From Phorcus lineatus (Eukaryota > Mollusca > Gastropoda > Trochida > Trochidae): a stretch of 64,000 bases of DNA. The stretch lies in the NCBI GenBank assembly GCA_921293015.1, contig OV121089.1, positions 46,509,220 to 46,573,219 of the forward strand, given 5' to 3'. Both the position numbers and the translations under genes were made by a program. This document shows positions 61,131 through 64,000 of this stretch, piece by piece; position 1 is the first letter of the stretch, and every line of letters starts with the position of its first letter. Below the pieces are notes generated by a model, which saw only the letters and a list, made by a program, of their open reading frames with translations, did not search any database and was not told where the DNA came from.

Positions 61131-61195
61131 GCGATCACGTGACTCGCTACTCATATATAGACTGCACGAGATTCTAGTGATCAGTGGCACGTGCC
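61131..61195 (+). promoter_or_regulatory. FABP-2 core promoter
   Basis: An E-box TCACGTGA (61135-61142), a TATA-like CATATATAG (61152-61160) and a second E-box, GGCACGTGCC (61186-61195), near the expected cap site. The E-box plus TATA layout parallels the first FABP promoter. Confidence 0.55.
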
Positions 61196-61261
61196 GATAA
61201 TAGCAGACGACACAGAAGAAACAAATTGCTTGAGTTTGGATTGTTGCTAGGGTGGTTTGCG

Positions 61262-61331
61262 ATGGCGGCTTGTGTTGGACGATGGGAACTTTTCAAAAGT
61301 GAAGGATTCGAAGAATATATGAAAGCGATAG
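61262..61331 (+). CDS. Fatty-acid-binding protein, first coding exon (B)
   Basis: The ATG opens 23 codons plus one base (MAACVGRWELFKSEGFEEYM, then KAI), followed by the donor G|GTAAGT. Length (70 bp) and exit phase (1) are the same as in the exon at 46111-46180, and most residues are shared (VGRWE.F.SE.F.EYM.AI), so the two are paralogous FABP first exons. Exon 2 was not recognised before the window ends. The gene presumably continues to the right. Confidence 0.82.
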
Positions 61332-63124
61332 GTAAGTTGAAGAGTTTATGAGTTGATGGGTACTGACATTTAAGAACTTGACGTGACATTTTGTTGCTTT
61401 GCAATGAGGGTTTGATAATGTGTTTTTTGTTTAACCACATGCACAACAAGTTAGGAAGAACCATTTATGTTGATAAGACTAACACTTAGTACTGAAAAAA
61501 TTAATTAAACAAATTGGTGTGTTAAACATAGGGAAGAAACTTTAAATATATTTGATTTTCAGTTGTTCAAATACTTGCTTTTCAGGAGGTTACGAAGTTA
61601 GAGCAAAATACTACAACCTTTGGGACAGAAACTGTTGTTAAACTATTAATATGTTATATTGTGCACTTCGTCTTTGAAAATCATGATTTCATCTTATAAT
61701 TCTTTGATCAAACTATTAATATTCGATTTGTTTGCTTCGTTCAAAATTTAGTACATTACACTTATAGTGAATCATTGACAGCCTCCAGGTGTTTTATTTC
61801 CTATATGGGCTGATAGATACCAAGGGACAATAGAATCTACTTTCCTCACGAACATCATCTATTATTCAGGTTTCTCCGACATCATGTATTTAAAGGACCT
61901 AAGAGTCTTGTGTCGACATGTCTTCTTCATCTTAACGTTTTAAAGATCGGCCGAGGATGGAATGTTTGTCAGTTATAGAGATCATTAATAAATAGGTTTG
62001 GATTTTGTTTGTGTTATGCAATCTTTATTACAATATCATTCACTATTCATACATGTCCTGTACATTTCCTTATAACAAAGATAGCCCAAATGTTTACCTT
62101 AATAATGATTTAAACATTTTTAAAATTTATTATCGTTCCGAAAACAAAGAAATCTCACCTTGTATGACTTATTGTTTACATAGATGGAAAGCAGTCTCGA
62201 AACCAAGGCTTTTGCTAGTGGATAGAATGGTCAATGGTTCCTTTATGGGTTTATGTATACCTGTATGTAGGTTTCTATGTAAAGTATTCAATGACTTTTG
62301 TTGATGTGACCACATGCTAAATCCACTTAAAATGAAATAAGTAGGAAGTTTGCATTAAAACGTCGTCTTCAATGTTTGAGTCTTACACTTCTTTTAAGAA
62401 TGATGTTTAAACCTATCGATGTACTATTAATCGACGTGTAATGATTATTTGTGTTTGCTTAATGAAGTTAACACTGCAAATTTTGATTTTAAGGTAATCT
62501 TTCATTTAGAGGAGCGTTCCGCGTTCCTCAAAATATTTGATTTTTTTAACATGAATACTTTAAATGATACCTTTCATAGAAGTTGTAAGTGCATGAATTT
62601 GAATCAAACACTGTCAAATCTTTACATATTTTTGCCAGCAATTTATCATCAGTTAAAACTAGAATTTAGTGCGTTATGAAAACATCTGAACATCTACTAG
62701 AACCCCAGCATAACTTGATTTAAAAGGCCTGTTTTTCATAGGTCTACATTTAATGAGCATACTCTAGCTTTCTGTTGAATATCGCCCCTTACGCTACAGG
62801 CAAGTATAGTTTGATGTCTATCATAGTTTGATGTCTTAAATAGCCTCAGATACAAGGCAGTGTCTAAAGACACGCTGTATGTTTCTTCTAGAATCTGTGT
62901 TACTAGTAATAGATTATTGCACATACATGTATATAGCATGTTTATATCTACATTGGCGGGTAGATAAGGTTATGCTAAGGCACCAGGTGAAGCCTTTATT
63001 AGATTCACATTGCCGATAATCTTTCAAGATTTAAATTTAGTACATTGAGTGAAATAGCCCCAAACCATCACTTACATGCTCATCAGTTTTTTGTTATCCA
63101 GACGTCTAGTCTGTATAAACGACG
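61332..63124 (+). other. Probable intron after FABP exon B
   Basis: AT-rich. No FABP exon 2 could be recognised. Confidence 0.4.
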
Positions 63125-63463
63125 TTTAAAGGGACACTATCACATATTTTAGATAAAGAATTGGATGTCACAAAAACGATAATAAATTTTCCAATTTTAA
63201 GACAATACTTTGTAATCAAAAGAAGTCGAATGTGCCTTGACCAGGTTAAGCTATGTAAAGCCCTACCTCAAATGGTTAAAAGGTCTTCATACCAAAATGG
63301 CCGCCAGTGGTTTTGACTTAACATTTGATTATGTTCTCTATGATTACGGATGATCTGGTTAACTTAGTAGCTTTTTTGACCCTCTGAAGATAATATAATT
63401 TGGCATAAACTAACGTTGATTGGGGAAAATCTTTTAAAAAAACGTGCTACTGCCCCTTTAAAG
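63125..63463. mobile_element. MITE with TTTAAAGGG ends
   Basis: Left end TTTAAAGGGACACTATCAC (63125-63143) and inverted right end GTGCTACTGCCCCTTTAAA (63444-63462) match at 16 of 19 positions. No ORF. A decayed relative is at 8425-8585. Target duplication is not clear. Confidence 0.7.
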
Positions 63464-64000
63464 ACATAGTGGTCTTGCAGGACCTTAGGTGGTGAAATTG
63501 TGGTTTGAATATTGAATGGCAGAATACTTAACTTTTCATAAAAGTACAAATTATTCAAATGTATCAAGACAATATTCATTGCGTCTTTTACTCGGAGAAG
63601 GAAGACCAACGCGAAGAAGTACTTAGCAACTATTTTACTATTGTTACAATATGAACCTTCAATGTGGATATAACGAAGTTAGATATTTAACCTCGTTCAC
63701 CTCCCCAGGATAATGCCTGCAGGCCTCCCTGTAATCTAGCAACATCCCCTCCTGCTGAAGACTCTTGCTGGTATCTCGGGGCGATGTTGTTTATCTTGGA
63801 AACTGGTTATCCGTCGCTCCGTTTACTCTTGGTGAATCTTATCTGGCTTCTGATGCAATTTCGACATTCTGTTAAGTTGCAATTTTTTGTGAATATTATC
63901 ATTGTCTAATCGTTTCATTTGCATTTTGATATTTTTTACAAATTATCCCAACATCGTTTGAAGTAATGATCAGTTTGTATTTCGTTTCTTATTTTGAGAA
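63464..64000. other. Right edge, nothing recognised
   Basis: No supported feature; presumably still FABP intron or intergenic. Confidence 0.35.

Noticed and set aside
46181..61261. FABP exons 2-4
   Set aside because: No stretch resembling the conserved GEEFDE region or the C-terminal Arg-x-Tyr was recognised by eye. A profile search would be needed to exclude diverged exons.

Overview
The window is AT-rich animal nuclear DNA. Genes are sparse and split by introns with GT/AG borders, and repeats are abundant. The gene content suggests a lophotrochozoan, most likely a bivalve mollusc: an intronless single-cysteine-cluster Toll-like receptor, an astacin metalloprotease with two ShKT domains, and two fatty-acid-binding-protein first exons. 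The species cannot be fixed from sequence reading alone.

Layout. (1) 0-3.8 kb: a probable first coding exon of a minus-strand gene leaving the window on the left (485-597), a decayed mariner transposase (880-1580), and a non-autonomous DNA element whose inside is an array of CCTAATTAGG palindromes (2490-2987). (2) 3.8-5.9 kb: a complete intronless LRR-TM-TIR receptor. (3) 6-11.6 kb: no gene found; dispersed repeats, a tRNA-derived SINE and a foldback. (4) 11.66-21.08 kb: a young minus-strand LTR retroelement array, LTR-internal-LTR-internal-LTR, flanked by GTGT target duplications. The internal region keeps a Ser/Thr-rich ORF, a chromodomain broken by one stop and an env-like ORF. No reverse transcriptase or integrase core was recognised. 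(5) 21-25.3 kb: foldback elements and one frameshifted coding-like segment. (6) 25.37-41.90 kb: a 12-exon astacin gene that can be read from start codon to stop with matching phases throughout. Intron 1 is 8.8 kb and holds a mariner relic, about 6 kb of pyrimidine-rich simple repeats and a 4.4-kb array of about 130 copies of a 34-bp unit. (7) 42-46 kb: a SINE relic, ATC/AAC-based arrays and a sequence with a hammerhead-ribozyme-like core. (8) 46-64 kb: two equivalent FABP first exons 15 kb apart, each with its own promoter, with no recognisable later exon in the window; otherwise tandem repeats, a Tc1 relic and a MITE.

The genes do not form a pathway. The most unusual structure is the LTR array. 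Each full LTR carries two copies of a 49-bp sequence. One starts at the predicted cap site and ends at a GTAAGT splice donor; the other starts directly after AATAAA. This suggests an intron inside the LTR and an R region rewritten from a spliced leader at each replication cycle.
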